This document shows positions 1 to 13,354 of a DNA stretch of 64,000 nt, piece after piece. Numbering within the stretch: the stretch's first letter is position 1; every line of letters begins with the position of its first letter. The position numbers and the translations under genes are program-made. The stretch covers positions 992,001 to 1,056,000 of the forward strand of contig NW_027480467.1 of NCBI RefSeq assembly GCF_051401765.1, given 5' to 3'. The notes under the pieces are model-generated. The model searched no databases. It had not been told where the DNA came from and saw nothing but the letters and a program-made list of their open reading frames with translations. The stretch is from Calliopsis andreniformis. Taxonomy: Eukaryota > Arthropoda > Insecta > Hymenoptera > Andrenidae.

Positions 1-1062
1 GGATTGAGTATTGAAGATTGAGGATTCATGACTGAGGATTGAGGATTGAGGAATGATGATTGAGGATTGAGGATTGAAGATTGAGTATGGAGGATTGAAG
101 ATTGAGGATTGCGGATTGACGAACGAGGATTGACGATTGAGGATGATGGCTGGGGTTTGAGGACTGAGGTTTGAGGTCTGAGGACTGAGGATTGAGGATT
201 GAGAATTGAGGATTGAGGATTGAGGATTGATGATTGGTTATTGAGGATTGAAGAATGAGGATTGACGATTGAGGATTGAGGATTGAGGATTGAGGATTGA
301 GTATTGAAGCTTCAGGATGGATGATTGAGGTTTGAGGATTGAGGATTGAGGATTGAGGTTTGAGTATTGCAGATTGTGGACTGATGATTGACGATTGAGG
401 ACTGAGGATTGAGGATTGATTATTGAGCTTTGGGGATGGAAGATTGTGGACTGGGGATAGAGGATCGAATATTGAGGATTAAGGATAGAGTATTGGGGAT
501 TGAGGGTCTAGGATAGGAGATTGAAGATTGAGGATTGAGGATTCAGGATTGAGGATTGAGGATGAGGGCTGAGGGTTGAGGGTTGAGGTTTGAGGACTGA
601 GGACAGAGGATTGAGGATTGAGAATTGAGGATGGAGGATTGAGGATTGAGGATTGTGGATTGGGTATTGAGGATTGAAGAATGAGAATTGACTATTGTGG
701 ATTGAGTATTGAGGATTGAGGATTAGGTATTGAGGATTGAAGGTTGATGATTGAGGATTGAGGATTGATGACTGAGGATTGAGGATTGAGGATTGAGGAT
801 TGAGGATTGAGGATTGAGGATTGAAGATTGAGGATTGGGTATTGAGGATTGAGGAATGAGGATTGAGGATTGAGGATTGAGCATAGAGGATTGAAGATTG
901 AGTATTGAGGATTGAAGATTGACGATTGAGGATTGTGGGTTGAAGATTGAGTATTGAACATTGAGGACTGAGTGTTGAGGTTTCAGTGATGAGAATTGAT
1001 GTTTGTGGATAGAGGTTTGAAGATTGCAGATTGAGTATTGAGTATTGAAAACTGTGAATTGA
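1..1062 (+). repeat. Left-edge partial unit, heterogeneous heptamers
   Basis: This is the right part of a unit whose start lies outside the window. It holds an E landmark (GAGCTTTGG at 425) followed by a tail with a GAGGACAGAGG motif. Related E-plus-tail blocks recur near 6.8-7.1, 20.7-21.0, 28.9-29.1 and 30.6-30.9 kb. A TGAAGCTTCA palindrome lies near 305 and a G module (gaacgaggattgacg) near 120. No gene, promoter or RNA is visible. Confidence 0.85.
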
Positions 1063-3272
1063 GGATATTCTATTGAGGATTGAGGATTGTCAACTGATTG
1101 TTGAGGACTGAGGGCTGAAGATTGAGGATTCAGGATTGAGGATTCAGAATTGAGGTTTGAAGACTGAGGATTGAGGATTGAAGAATGATTATTGAGGATT
1201 GAGGGTTGAGAATTGAGGATTGAGGGTTGGGGATTGAAGATTGAGGATTGAGGATTGAGGATTAAGTATTGAGAATTGAGAATGAGGATTGAGGGTTGAG
1301 GATTGAGGTATGAGGAATGAGGATTGAGGATTGAGGATTGAGGATTGATGATTGATTATTGAGGGTTGAGGATTGACGATTGATGACTGAGGATTGAGGA
1401 TTGAGGATTGATGATTGAGGATTGAGGATTGAAGATTGAGGATTAAGGATTGAGGATTGGGAATTGAGGATCTAGGATTGGAGATTGACCGTTGAGGATT
1501 GAGGATTGAGGATTGAGGATTGAGGAACGAGGATTGACGATTGAGGATGATGGCTGAGGTTTGAGGACTGAGGTTTGAGGACTGAGGTCTGATGATTGAG
1601 GATTGAGAATTGAGGATTTAGGATTGAGGGTTGAAGATTGAGGATTGGGTTTTGAGGACTGAAGAATGAGGATTGAGGAACGAGGATTGACGATTGAGGA
1701 TGATGGCTGAGGATTGATGATTGAGTATTGAGGATTGATGTTTGAGGGCTGTGTATTGAATATTGAGGATTGAGGATTGAGGATTGAGGATTGAGGATTG
1801 AGCATTGAAGATTGAGTATTCATGATTGAAGATTAAGGATTGAGGATTGAGGGTTGAGGATTGAGGATTGAGGATTGAGGATTGGGTATTGAAGATTGAG
1901 TATTCATGACTCAGGATTGAGGATTGAGGATTGAGGGTTGAGCATTGAGGATCGAAGATTGAGTATTGAGGATTGAAGATTGAGGTTTGAGGATTCAGGA
2001 TTGAGGATGGAGGATGAGGGCTGAGGGTTGAGGATTGAGGATTGAGGATTGAGGATTGAGTATTGAGGATTGAGGATTGATGATTGAGGATTGGGGATTG
2101 AGCTTTGAGGACTGAGGATTGAGGGTTGTGGATTGAGGATTGAGGATTCAGGATTAAGGATTGAGTACTGATGATTGAGGATTGAGGATTGAGGATTGAA
2201 TATTGTGGATTAAGGATTGAGGATTGAGGATTGAGGATTGGAGATTGACTATTGAGGATCGAGGATTGAGGATTCAGTATTGAGGATTGACGATTGAGGA
2301 TTGATGATTGAGGATTGAGGATTGAGGATTGAGGATCGAGGATTGAGGATTGAAGATTGAGGATTGGGATTGAGGATTGAGGATTGAGGATTGAGATTCG
2401 AAGATTGAGTATTGAGGGTTGAAGATTGAGGTTTGAGGATTGAGGATTGAGGATGGGCGATGAGGGCTGAGGGTTGAGGGTTGAGGTTTGAGTATTGAAT
2501 ACTGAGAATTCAGGATATTCTATTGAGTACTGAGAATTGAGGATTGAGTATTGAGGATTGAGTTTTGAAGATTGAGGATTGATGACTGAGGATTGAGGTT
2601 TGAGGATTGAGAATTGAGAATTGAGGATGAGGACTGAGGGTTGAGGATTGAGATTTGAGGAACGAGGATTGAGGATTGAGAATTGAGGACTGAGGATTGA
2701 CGATTGAGTTTTGAAGATTGAGGTTTGATGACTGAGGATTGAGGATTGAGGATTGAGGATTGAGGATTGAGGATTGAATATTGAGTATTGAGGATTGAGG
2801 ATTGAGGATTGAGGACTGAGTATTGAAGATTGAGGATTGATGATTGAGGATTGCGGACTGAGGATTGAGGATTGAGGATTGAGGATTGAAGTCTGAGTAT
2901 TGAGGATTGATTACTGAGGATTGAAGATTGAGGATTGTGGATTGACGCTTAAGAATTGAGGATTGAGGATGAGGACTGAGGGTTGAGGATTGAGGATTGA
3001 GGAATGAGGATTGAGGATTGAGGATTGAGGATTGATGATTGAGGATTGAGTATTGAAGATTGAGGATTGATGACTGAGGATTGAGGATTGAGGATTGATG
3101 ATTGAGGATTGAGGATTGAGGATTGAGTATGGAGGATTGAAGATTGAGGATTGAGGATTGAGGATTGAAGATTGAGGACTGAGTGTTGAGGGTTGAGTGA
3201 TGAGAATTGATGTCTGTGGACTGAGATTTGAAGATTGAAGATTGGGGATTCAGTATTGAAAACTGTGAATTG
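1063..3272 (+). repeat. Higher-order unit 2 (2210 bp)
   Basis: It opens with a B landmark at 1063, here followed by a variant tail (gattgtcaactgattg instead of gattgacaattgattg). An A landmark with GAATTC lies at 2513. G modules sit near 1534 and 1678, about 144 bp apart, which suggests a small local duplication. The stretch between 1.1 and 2.3 kb is otherwise plain degenerate heptamers with little higher-order order. No gene seen. Confidence 0.8.
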
Positions 3273-3920
3273 AGGATATTCTATTGAGGATTGAGGATTG
3301 ACAATTGATTTTTGCGGACTGAGGGATGAAGATTGAGCATTCAGGATTGAGGATTCGGAATTGAGGTTTGAGGACTGAGGATTGAGTGTTGATGATTGAG
3401 GATTGAGGATTGAGGATTGACGCTTGGGGATAGAGGATTGAGGATGTAGGATTGAAGAGAGAGGACCGAGTGTTGAGGATTGAGTGTTGAGAAGTGATGT
3501 TTGAGGATCGAGATTTGATTATTGAATATTGTGGATTGAGTATTGAATCATGAGAACTCAGGATATTCTATGGAGTATTGAGAATTGAGGATTGATGTTT
3601 GAGTATTGAGCATTGATGCTTGATGGTTGTGTGTTGAATATTGTGGATTGAGTATTGAGGATTGAAGATTGAGTATTGAGGATTGAAGGTTGATGATTGA
3701 GGATTGAGGATTGATGATTCAGGATTGAGGATTGAGGATTGAGTATTGAGGATTGATGATTGAAGACTGTGTATTGAGGATTGAACATTGAGGATTGAGG
3801 ATTCAGGATTGAGGATTGAGGATGAGGGCTGAGGGTTGAGGATTGAGGATTGATGATTGAGGATTGAAGATTGAGTATTGAGGATTGAGGATTGAGAATT
3901 GAGGATTGAGTATTGAAGAT
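2341..3920 (+). repeat. 1660-bp tandem duplication, first copy
   Basis: Compared with the stretch 1660 bp downstream, the match runs from about 2341 to 3920. Landmarks A (2513), B (3273) and A' (3561) reappear at exactly +1660 (4173, 4933, 5221). Scattered single-base differences separate the copies, for example attattgaat against attatagaat near 3508 and 5168. So the copies are old enough to have diverged slightly. 1660 is 237 heptamers plus one base, so the copies are one base out of heptamer phase. Confidence 0.9.
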
Positions 3921-4932
3921 TGAGTATTAAGGATTGAGGAACGAGGATTGACGATTGAGGATGATGGCTGAGGTTTGAGGACTGAGGTTTGAGGTCTGAG
4001 GACTGAGGATTGAAGATTGAGGATTGGGATTGAGGGTTGAGGATTGTGGATTAAGAATCGAAGATTGAGTATTGAGGATTGAAGATTGAGGTTTGAGGAT
4101 TGAGGATTGAGGGTGGAGGATGAGGGCTGAGGGTTGAGGGTTGAGGTTTGAGTATTGAATACTGAGAATTCAGGATATTCTATTGAGTATTGAGAATTGT
4201 GTATTGATGGTTGAGTATTGAGGATTGAGGATTGAGTATTGAGGATTGAAGATTGAGGTTTGAGGATTGAGAATTGAGAATTGAGGATGAGGACTGAGGG
4301 TTGTGGATTGAGGTTTGAGGAACGAGGATTGAGGATTGAGAATTGAGGACTGAGGATTGACGATTGAGTTTTGAAGATTGAGGATTGATGACTGAGGATT
4401 GAGGATTGAGGATTGAGGATTGAGGATTGAGGATTGAAGATTGAGTATTGAGGATTGAGGATTGAGGATTGAGGATTGAGTATTGAAGATTGAGGATTGA
4501 TGATTGAGGATTGCGGACTGAGGATTGAGGATTGAGGATTGAGGATTGAAGACTGAGTATAGAGGATTGATTCCTGAGGATTGAAGATTGAGGATTGAGG
4601 ATTGACGGTTAAGAATTGAGGATTGAGGATGAGGACCGAGGGTTGAGGATTGAGGATTGAGGAATGAGGATTGAGGATTGAGGATTGAGGATTGATGATT
4701 GAGGATTGAGTATTGAAGATTGAGGATTGATGACTGAGGATTGAGGATTGAGGATTGATTATTGAGGATTGAGGATTGAGGATTGAGTATGGAGGATTGA
4801 AAATTGAGGATTGAGGATTGAGGATTGAAGATTGAGGACTGAGTGTTGAGGGTTGAGTGATGAGAATTGATGTCTGTGGACTGAGATTTGAAGATTGAAG
4901 ATTGGGGATACAGTATTGAAAACTGTGAATTG
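3273..4932 (+). repeat. Higher-order unit 3 (1660 bp)
   Basis: This B-to-B unit is exactly one period of the 1660-bp duplication: B at 3273, A' at 3561, A at 4173. It is the shortest complete B-delimited unit in the window and lacks C, D and E landmarks. It could be close to a basic module, or could be a deleted derivative of a longer one; the sequence does not decide. Confidence 0.85.
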
Positions 4933-5580
4933 AGGATATTCTATTGAGGATTGAGGATTGACAATTGATTGTTGCGGACTGAGGGATGAAGATTGAGCAT
5001 TCAGGATTGAGGATTCGGAATTGAGGTTTGAGGACTGAGGATTGAGTGTTGATGACTGAGGATTGAGGATTGAGGATTGACGCTTGGGGATAGAGGATTG
5101 AGGATGGAGGATTGAAGAGAGAGGACCGAGTGTTGAGGATTGAGTGTTGAGAATTGATGTTTGAGGATCGAGATTTGATTATAGAATATTGTGGATTGAG
5201 TATTGAATCATGAGAACTCAGGATATTCTATTGAGTATTGAGAATTGAGGATTGATGGTTGAGTATTGAGAATTGATGCTTGATGGTTGTGTGTTGAATA
5301 TTGAGGATTGAGTATTGAGGATTGAAGATTGAGTATTGAGGATTGAAGGTTGATGATTGAGGATTGAGGATTGATGATTCAGGATTGAGGATTGAGGATT
5401 GAGTATTGAGGATTGATGATTGAAGACTGTGTATTGAGGATTGAACATTGAGGATTGAAGATTCAGGATTGAGGATTGAGGATGAGGGCTGAGGGTTGAG
5501 GATTGAGGATTGAGGATTGAGGGTTGAAGATTGAGTATTGAGGATTGAGGATTGAGAATTGAGGATTGAGTATTGAAGAT
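4001..5580 (+). repeat. 1660-bp tandem duplication, second copy
   Basis: This is the downstream copy of the 2341-3920 block, with A at 4173, B at 4933 and A' at 5221. The match ends near 5580, where this copy continues as tattgaagattggggatt while the first copy runs into a G module. About 80 bp (3921-4000), carrying a G module, links the copies. Confidence 0.9.
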
Positions 5581-8181
5581 TGGGGATTGATGATTGTGGA
5601 TTGAGGACTGAGGATTGAGGATTGAGGGTTGAGGATTGAACAGTGAGTATTGAGGATTGAAGATTGATGATTGAGGATTGAGGATTGATGATTCAGGATT
5701 GAGGATTGAGGATTGAGTATTGAGGATTGATGATTGAAGACTGTGTATTGAGGATTGAACATTGAGGATTGAGGATTCAGGATTGAGGATTGAGGATGCG
5801 GGCTGTGGGTTGAGGATTGAGGATTGAGGATTGAGGATTGAAGATTGAGTATTGAGGATTGAGGATTGAGAATTTAGGATTGAGTATTGAAGATTGGGGA
5901 TTGATGATTGTGGATTGAGGACTGAGGATTGAAGATTGAGGATTGATGACTAAAGATTGATGATTGAGGATTGAGGATTGAGGATTGAGTGTTGAAGATT
6001 GAGGATTGATGACTGAGGATTGAGCATTGAGGATTGATGATTGAGGATTGAGGATTGAAGATTGAGTATGGAGGATTGAAGGTTGAGTATTGAGGATTGA
6101 GGATTGAGGATTGAGGTTTGAGGATTGAGTATTGAAGATTGAGGATTGATGATTGAGGATTGCGGACTGAGGATTGAGGATTGAGGATTGAGGATTGAAG
6201 ACTGAGTATTGATGATTGATTATTGAGGATTGAAGATTGAGGATTGAGGATTGAGGATTAAGAATTGAGAATTGAGGATGAGGACTGAGGGTTGAGGATT
6301 GAGGTTTGAGGAATGAGGATTGAGGGTTGAGGATTGAGGATTGATGATTGAGAATTGAGTATTGAAGATTGAGGATTGATGACTGAGGATTGAGGGTAGA
6401 GGATTGATGATTGAGGATTGAGGATTGAAGACTGAGTATGGAGGATTGAAGATTGAGGATTGAGGATTGAGGATTGAGGAGTGAGGATTGAGGATTGAGG
6501 ATTGAGGATTGAGGATTGAGTGTTGAAGATTGAGGATTGATGACTGAGTATTGAGCATTGAGGATTGATGATTGAGGATTGAGGATTGAAGATTGAGTAT
6601 GGAGGATTGAAGGTTGAGTATTGAGGATTGAGGATTGAGGATTGAGGATTGAGTATTGAGGATTGAGGTTTGAGGATTGAGGATTGAGTATTGAAGATTG
6701 AGGATTGATGATTGTGGATTGAGGAGTGAGGATTGAGGATTGAGGATTGAGGATTGAGGATTGAGGATTGAGGATTGAGGATTGAGTATTGAAGATTGTG
6801 GACTGATGATTGACGATTGAGGACTGAGGATTGAGGATTGATTATTGAGCTTTGGGAATTGAAGATTGTGGACTGGGGATAGAGGATCGAATATTGAGGA
6901 TTAAGGATAGAGTATTGGGGATTGAGGATCTAGGATAGGAGATTGAAGATTGAGGATTGAGGATTCGGGATTGAGGATTGAGGATGAGGGCTGAGGGTTG
7001 AGGGTTGAGGTTTGAGGACTGAGGACAGAGGATTGAGGATTGAGAATTGAGGATGGAGGATTGAGGATTGAGGATTGAGGATTGGGTATTGAGGATTGAA
7101 GAATGAGGATTGACGATTGAGGATTGAGGATTGATGATTGAGGATTGAGTATTGAAGATTCAGGATGGATGATTGAGGATTGAGGATTGAGGATTGAGGA
7201 TTGAGTATTGAGGATTGAGTATTGAAGATTGTGGACTGATGATTGACGATTGAGGACTGAGGATTGAGGATTGATTATTGAGCTTTGGGGATTGAAGATT
7301 GTGGACTGGGGATAGAGGATTGAATATTGAGGATTAAGGATAGAGTATTGGGGATTGAGGATCTAGGATAGGAGATTGATTATTGAGGATTGATGATTGA
7401 GGATTGAGGATTGAGGATTGAAGACTGATTATTGAGGATTGATTATTGAGGATTGAAGATTGAGGATTGAGGATTGAGGGTTAAGAATTGAGGATTGAGG
7501 ATGAGGACTGAGGGTTGAGGATTGAGGATTGAGGATGAGGACCGAGGGTTGAGGATTGAGGTTTGAGGAACGAGGATTGAGGATTGAGAATTGAGGACTG
7601 AGGATTGACGATTGAGTTTTGAAGATTGAGGATAGATGACTGAGGATTGAGGATTGAGGATTGAGGATTGAGGATTGAGGATTGAAGATTGAGTATTGAG
7701 GATTGAGGATTGAGGATCGAGGATTGAGTATTGAAGATTGAGGATTGATGATTGAGGATTGCGGACTGAGGATTGAGGATTGAGGATTGAGGATTGAAGA
7801 CTGAGTATTGAGGATTGATTATTGAGGATTGAAGATTGAGGATTGAGGATTGAGGGTTAAGAATTGAGGATTGAGGATGAGGACTGAGGGTTGAGGATTG
7901 AGGATTGAGGAATGTGGATTGAGGATTGAGGATTGAGGGTTGATGATTGAGGATTGAGTATTGAAGATTGAGGATTGATGACTGAGGATTGAGGATTGAG
8001 GATTGATGATTGAGGATTGAGGATTGAAGATTGAGTATGGAGGATTGAAGATTGAGGATTGAGGATTGAGGATTGAAGATTGAGGACTGAGTGTTGAGGG
8101 TTGAGTGATGAGAATTGATGTCTGTGGATTGAGATTTGAAGATTGAAGATTGGGGATTCAGTATTGAAAACTGTGAAATGA
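4933..8181 (+). repeat. Higher-order unit 4 (3249 bp)
   Basis: B at 4933 and A' at 5221 open the unit. A local partial duplication of about 314 bp follows (the A'-proximal block ending near 5448 recurs ending near 5762). From 5.6 to 6.75 kb the array is simple degenerate heptamers with only small repeats. Two E landmarks follow at 6847 and 7280, 433 bp apart. The 433-bp E pair recurs at 20712/21145 and 30593/31026. No gene seen. Confidence 0.82.
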
Positions 8182-10970
8182 GGATATTCTATTGAGGATT
8201 GAGGATTGACAATTGATTGTTGCGGACTGAGGGATGAAGATTGAGCATTCAGGATTGAGGATTCGGAATTGAGGTTTGAGGACTGAGGATTGAGTGTTGA
8301 GGATTGAGGATTGAGGACTGAGGATTGACGCTTGAGGATAGAGGATTGAGGATGGAGGATTGAAGAGAGAGTATTGAGGATCGAGGATTGAGAATTGGGT
8401 ATTGAGGATAGAAGAATGAGGATTGACGATTGAGGATTGGGAATTGAGGATTGAAGATTGAGTATTGAGGATTGAAGGTTGATGATTGAGGATTGAGAAT
8501 TGTGGATTGAGGATTGAGGGTTGAGGATTGAAGGTTGAGTATTGATAGTTGAACATTGAGCATTGATGATTGAGAATTGAGGACTGACGATTGACGATTG
8601 AGTTTTGAAGATTGAGGATTGGTGACTGAGGATTGAGGATTGAGGATTGAGGATTGAGGATTGAGTATTGAGGATTGAAGACTGAGTATTGAGGATTGAA
8701 GGCTGATGATTGAGGATTGATGATTCAGGATTGTGGATTGAGGATTGAGTATTGAGGATTGATGATTCAAGACTGTGTATTGAGGATTGAACATTGAGGA
8801 TTGAGGATTCAGGATTGAGGATTGAGGATGAGGGCTGAGGGTTGAGGATTGAGGATTGAGGATTGAGGATTGAAGATTGAGTATTGAGGATTGAGGATTG
8901 AGAATTGGGTATTGAGGATTGAAGAATGAGGATTGACGATTGAGGATTGGGAATTGAGGATTGAAGATTGAGTATTGAGGATTGATGGTTGATGATTGAG
9001 GATTGAGGATTGTGGATTGAGGATTGAGGGTTGAGGATTGAAGGTTGAGTATTGAGGATTGAACATTGAGCATTGATGATTGAGGATTGAGGACTGAGGA
9101 TTGAAGATTGAGGATTGGGGATTGAGGATTGGCGATTGAGGATTGAGGACTGAGGATTGAGAATTGAGGATTGAGGATTGAGGATTGAGGATTGAAGTTT
9201 GAGGACAGAGTGTTGAGGGTTGAGTGATGAGAATTGATGTCTGTGGATGGAGACTTGAAGATTGAAGATTGAGGATTGATTATTGAAAACAGAGAACTCA
9301 GGATATTCTATTGAGTATTGAGAATTGAGAATTGATGATTGAGTATTGAGGATTGATGTTTGAGGGTTGTGTATTGAATATTGAGGATTGAGGACTGAGG
9401 ATTGAAGATTGAGGATTGAGCATTGAAGATTGAGTATTGATGATTGACGATTCGGGATTGAGGATTGAGGGTTGAGGATTGAGGATTGATGATTGAGGAT
9501 TGAGGATTGAGGATTGAGGATTGAGGATAGAGGATTGAAGATTGAGGATTGGAATTGAGGGTTGAGGATTGTGGATTGAGAATCGAAGATTGAGTATTGA
9601 GGATTGAAGATTGAGGTTTGAGGATTGAGGATTGAGGATGGAGGATGAGGGCTGAGGGTTGAGCGTTGAGGTTTGAGTATTGAATACTGAGAATTCAGGA
9701 TATTCTATTGAGTATTGAGAATTGAGTATTGATGGATGAGTATTGAGGTGTGAGGATTGAGTATTGAGGATTGAAGATTGAGGTTTGAGGATTGAGAATT
9801 GAGGATTGAGGATGAGGACTGACGGTTGAGGATTGAGGTTTGAGGCACGAGGATTGAGGATTGAGAATTGAGGACTGACGATTGACGATTGAGTTTTGAA
9901 GATTGAGGATTGGTGACTGAGGATTGAGGATTGAGGATTGAGGATTGAGGATTGAGGATTGAAGATTGAGTATTGAGGATTGAGGATTGAGGATTGAGGA
10001 TTGAGTATTGAAGATTGAGGTTTGAGGATTGAAGATTGAGTATGGAGGATTGAAGATTGAGGATTGGGGATTGAGGAACGAGGATTGACGATTGAGGATG
10101 ATGGCTGAGGTTTGAGGACTGAGGTTTGAGGACTGAGGACTGATGATTGAGGATTGAGAATTGAGGATTGAGGATTGAGGATTGAGGATTGGGTATTGAG
10201 GATTGAAGAATGAGGATTGACGATTGAGGATTGAGGATTGATGATTGAGGATTGAGTATTGAAGATTCAGGATGGATGATTGAGGATTGAGGATTGAGGA
10301 TTGGGTATTGAGGATTGAAGAATGAGAATTGACTAATGTGGATTGAGTATTGAGGATTGAGGATTAGGTATTGAGGAGTGAACGTTGATGATTGAGGATT
10401 GAGGATTGATGACTGAGGATTGAGGATTGAGGGTTGAGGATTGAGGATTGATGACTGAAGACTAAGTATTGAGGATTGAAGATTGAGGATTGAGTATTGA
10501 GAATTGAGGATTGATGATTGAGTATTGAGGATTGATGTTTGAGGGTTGTGTATTGAATATTGAGGATTGAGGATTGAGGATTCAGGATTGAGGATTGAGC
10601 ATTGAAGATTGATTATTGATGATTGAAGATTGAGGATTGAGGATTGAGGGTTGAGGATTGAGGATTGATGTTTGAGGATTGAGGATTGAGGATTGAGGAT
10701 TGAGGATTGAAGATTGAGGATTGGGATTGAGGGTTGAGGATTGTGGATTGAGAATCGAAGATTGAGTATAGAGGATTGAAGATTGAGGTTTGAGGATTGA
10801 GGATTGAGAATGGAGGATGAGGGCTGAGGGTTGAGGGTTGAGGTTTGAGTATTGAATACTGAGAATTCAGGATATTCTATTGAGTATTCAGAATTGAGTA
10901 TTGATGGTTGAGTATTGAGGATTGAGGATTGAGTATTGAGGATTGAAGATTGAGGTTTGAGGATTGAGGA
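7400..10970 (+). repeat. 5.18-kb-offset segmental repeat, first copy
   Basis: Sequence from about 7400 to 10,970 matches 12,570-16,150. The offset is 5173 bp up to 8.7 kb and 5180 bp after it, the difference being one heptamer. Landmarks C, A and A (9301, 9698, 10870) recur at exactly +5180. Differences are sparse substitutions such as gaaatgagg against gaaacgagg just before B. The edges are estimated by eye to within about 50 bp. Confidence 0.88.
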
Positions 10971-13354
10971 TTGAGGATTGAAGACTGAGTATTGAGGATT
11001 GATTATTGAGGATTGAAGATTGAGGATTGAGGATTGAGGGTTAAGAATTGAGGATTGAGGATGAGGACTGACGGTTGAGGATTGAGGATTGAGGAATGTG
11101 GATTGAGGATTGAGGATTGAGGATTGATGATTGAGGATTGAGTATTGAAGATTGAGGATTGATGACTGACGATTGAGGATTGAGGATTGATGATTGAGGA
11201 TTGAGGATTGAAGATTGAGTATGGAGGATTGAAGATTGAGGATTGAGGATTGAGGATTGAAGATTGAGGACTGAGTGTTGAGGGTTGAGTGATGAGAATT
11301 GATGTCTGTGGATTGAGATTTGAAGATTGAAGATTGGGGATTGAGTACTGAAAACTGTGAATTGAGGATATTCTAATGAGGACTGAGGATTGACAATTGA
11401 TTGTTGAGGACTGAGGGTTGAAGATTGACGATTCAGGGTTGAGGATTCGGGATTGAGGTTTGAGGACGAGGACTGACGGTTGAGGATTGAGGTTTGAGGA
11501 TTGAGGATTGACGACTGATGACTCAGGATTGAGGATTGAGGATTGAGCATTGAGGATTGAAGATTGTGGACTGGGGATTGAGGATTGAAGATTGAGGATT
11601 AAGGATTGAGGATTGGGGATTGAGGATCGAAGATTGAGTATTGGGTATTGAGGGTTGAAGAATGAGGATTCAGGACTGAGGGTTGAGGATTGAGGATTGA
11701 TGATTGAGGATTGAGGATTGAAGATTGAGTATGGAGGATTGAAGATTGAGGATTGAGGATTGAGGAACGAGGATTGACGATTGAGGATGATGGCTGAGGC
11801 TTGAGGACTGAGGTTTGAGGACTGAGGACAGAGGATTGAGGATTGAGAATTGAGGATTGAGGATTGAGGATTGATGATTGGGTATTGAGGATTGAAGAAT
11901 GAGGATTGACGATTGAGGATTGAGGATTGAGGATTGAGGATTGAGTATTGAAGCTTCAGGATAGATGATTGAGGATTGAGGATCGAGGATTGAGGATTGA
12001 GGATTGAGGATTGAGTATTGAAGATTGTGGACTGATGATTGACGATTGAGGACTGAGGATTGAGGATTGATTATTGAGCTTTGGGGATTGAAGATTGTGG
12101 ACTGGGGATAGAGGATTGAATATTGAGGATTAAGGATAGAGTATTGGGGATTGAGGATCTAGGATAGGAGATTGATTATTGAGGATTGATGATTGAGTAT
12201 TGAGGATTGAGGATTGAGAATTGAGAATTGAGAATGGGGACTGAGGGTTGAGGATTGACGTTTGAGCAATGAGGATTGAGGATTGAGGATTGAGGATTGA
12301 GGATTGAGGATTGAGTATTGAAGATTGAGGATTGATGACTGAGGATTGAGGATTGAGGATAGACGATTGAGAATTGGGAATTGAGGATTGAAGATTGAGT
12401 ATTGAAGGTTGAAGGTTGATGATTGAGGATTGAGGATTGTGGATAGAAGATTGAGGGTTGAGGATTGAATGTTGAGTATTGAGGATTGAACATTGAGTAT
12501 TGATGATTGAGGATGGAGGACTGAGGATTGAAGGTTGAGGATTGATGATTGAGGATTGCGGACTGAGGATTGAGGATTGAGGATTGAGGATTGAAGACTG
12601 AGTATTGAGGATTGATTATTGAGGATTGAAGATTGAGGATTGAGGATTGAGGGTTAAGAATTGAGGATTGAGGATGAGGACTGAGGGTTGAGGATTGAGG
12701 TTTGAGGATGAGGACCGAGGGTTGAGGATTGAGGTTTGAGGAACGAGGATTGAGGATTGAGAATTGAGGACTGAGGATTGACGATTGAGTTTTGAAGATT
12801 GAGGATAGATGACTGAGGATTGAGGATTGAGGATTGAGGATTGAGGATTGAGGATTGAAGATTGAGTATTGAGGATTGAGGATTGAGGATCGAGGATTGA
12901 GTATTGAAGATTGAGGATTGATGATTGAGGATTGCGGACTGAGGATTGAGGATTGAGGATTGAGGATTGAAGACTGAGTATTGAGGATTGATTATTGAGG
13001 ATTGAAGATTGAGGATTGAGGATTGAGGGTTAAGAATTGAGGATTGAGGATGAGGACTGAGGGTTGAGGATTGAGGATTGAGGAATGTGGATTGAGGATT
13101 GAGGATTGAGGATTGATGATTGAGGATTGAGTATTGAAGATTGAGGATTGATGACTGAGGATTGAGGATTGAGGATTGATGATTGAGGATTGAGGATTGA
13201 AGATTGAGTATGGAGGATTGAAGATTGAGGATTGAGGATTGAGGATTGAAGATTGAGGACTGAGTGTTGAGGGTTGAGTGATGAGAATTGATGTCTGTGG
13301 ATTGAGATTTGAAGATTGAAGATTGGGGATTCAGTATTGAAAACTGTGAAACGA
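8182..13354 (+). repeat. Higher-order unit 5 (5173 bp)
   Basis: Landmark order is B 8182, C 9301, A 9698, A 10870, D 11366, E 12076. The A' landmark expected 287 bp after B is absent, and B to C is 1119 bp instead of 1021. Most of its left part (to about 10,970) is repeated in unit 6 at an offset of 5173, then 5180 after one extra heptamer near 13.9 kb. The D landmark at 11366 is the first of fifteen in the window. No gene seen. Confidence 0.88.
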
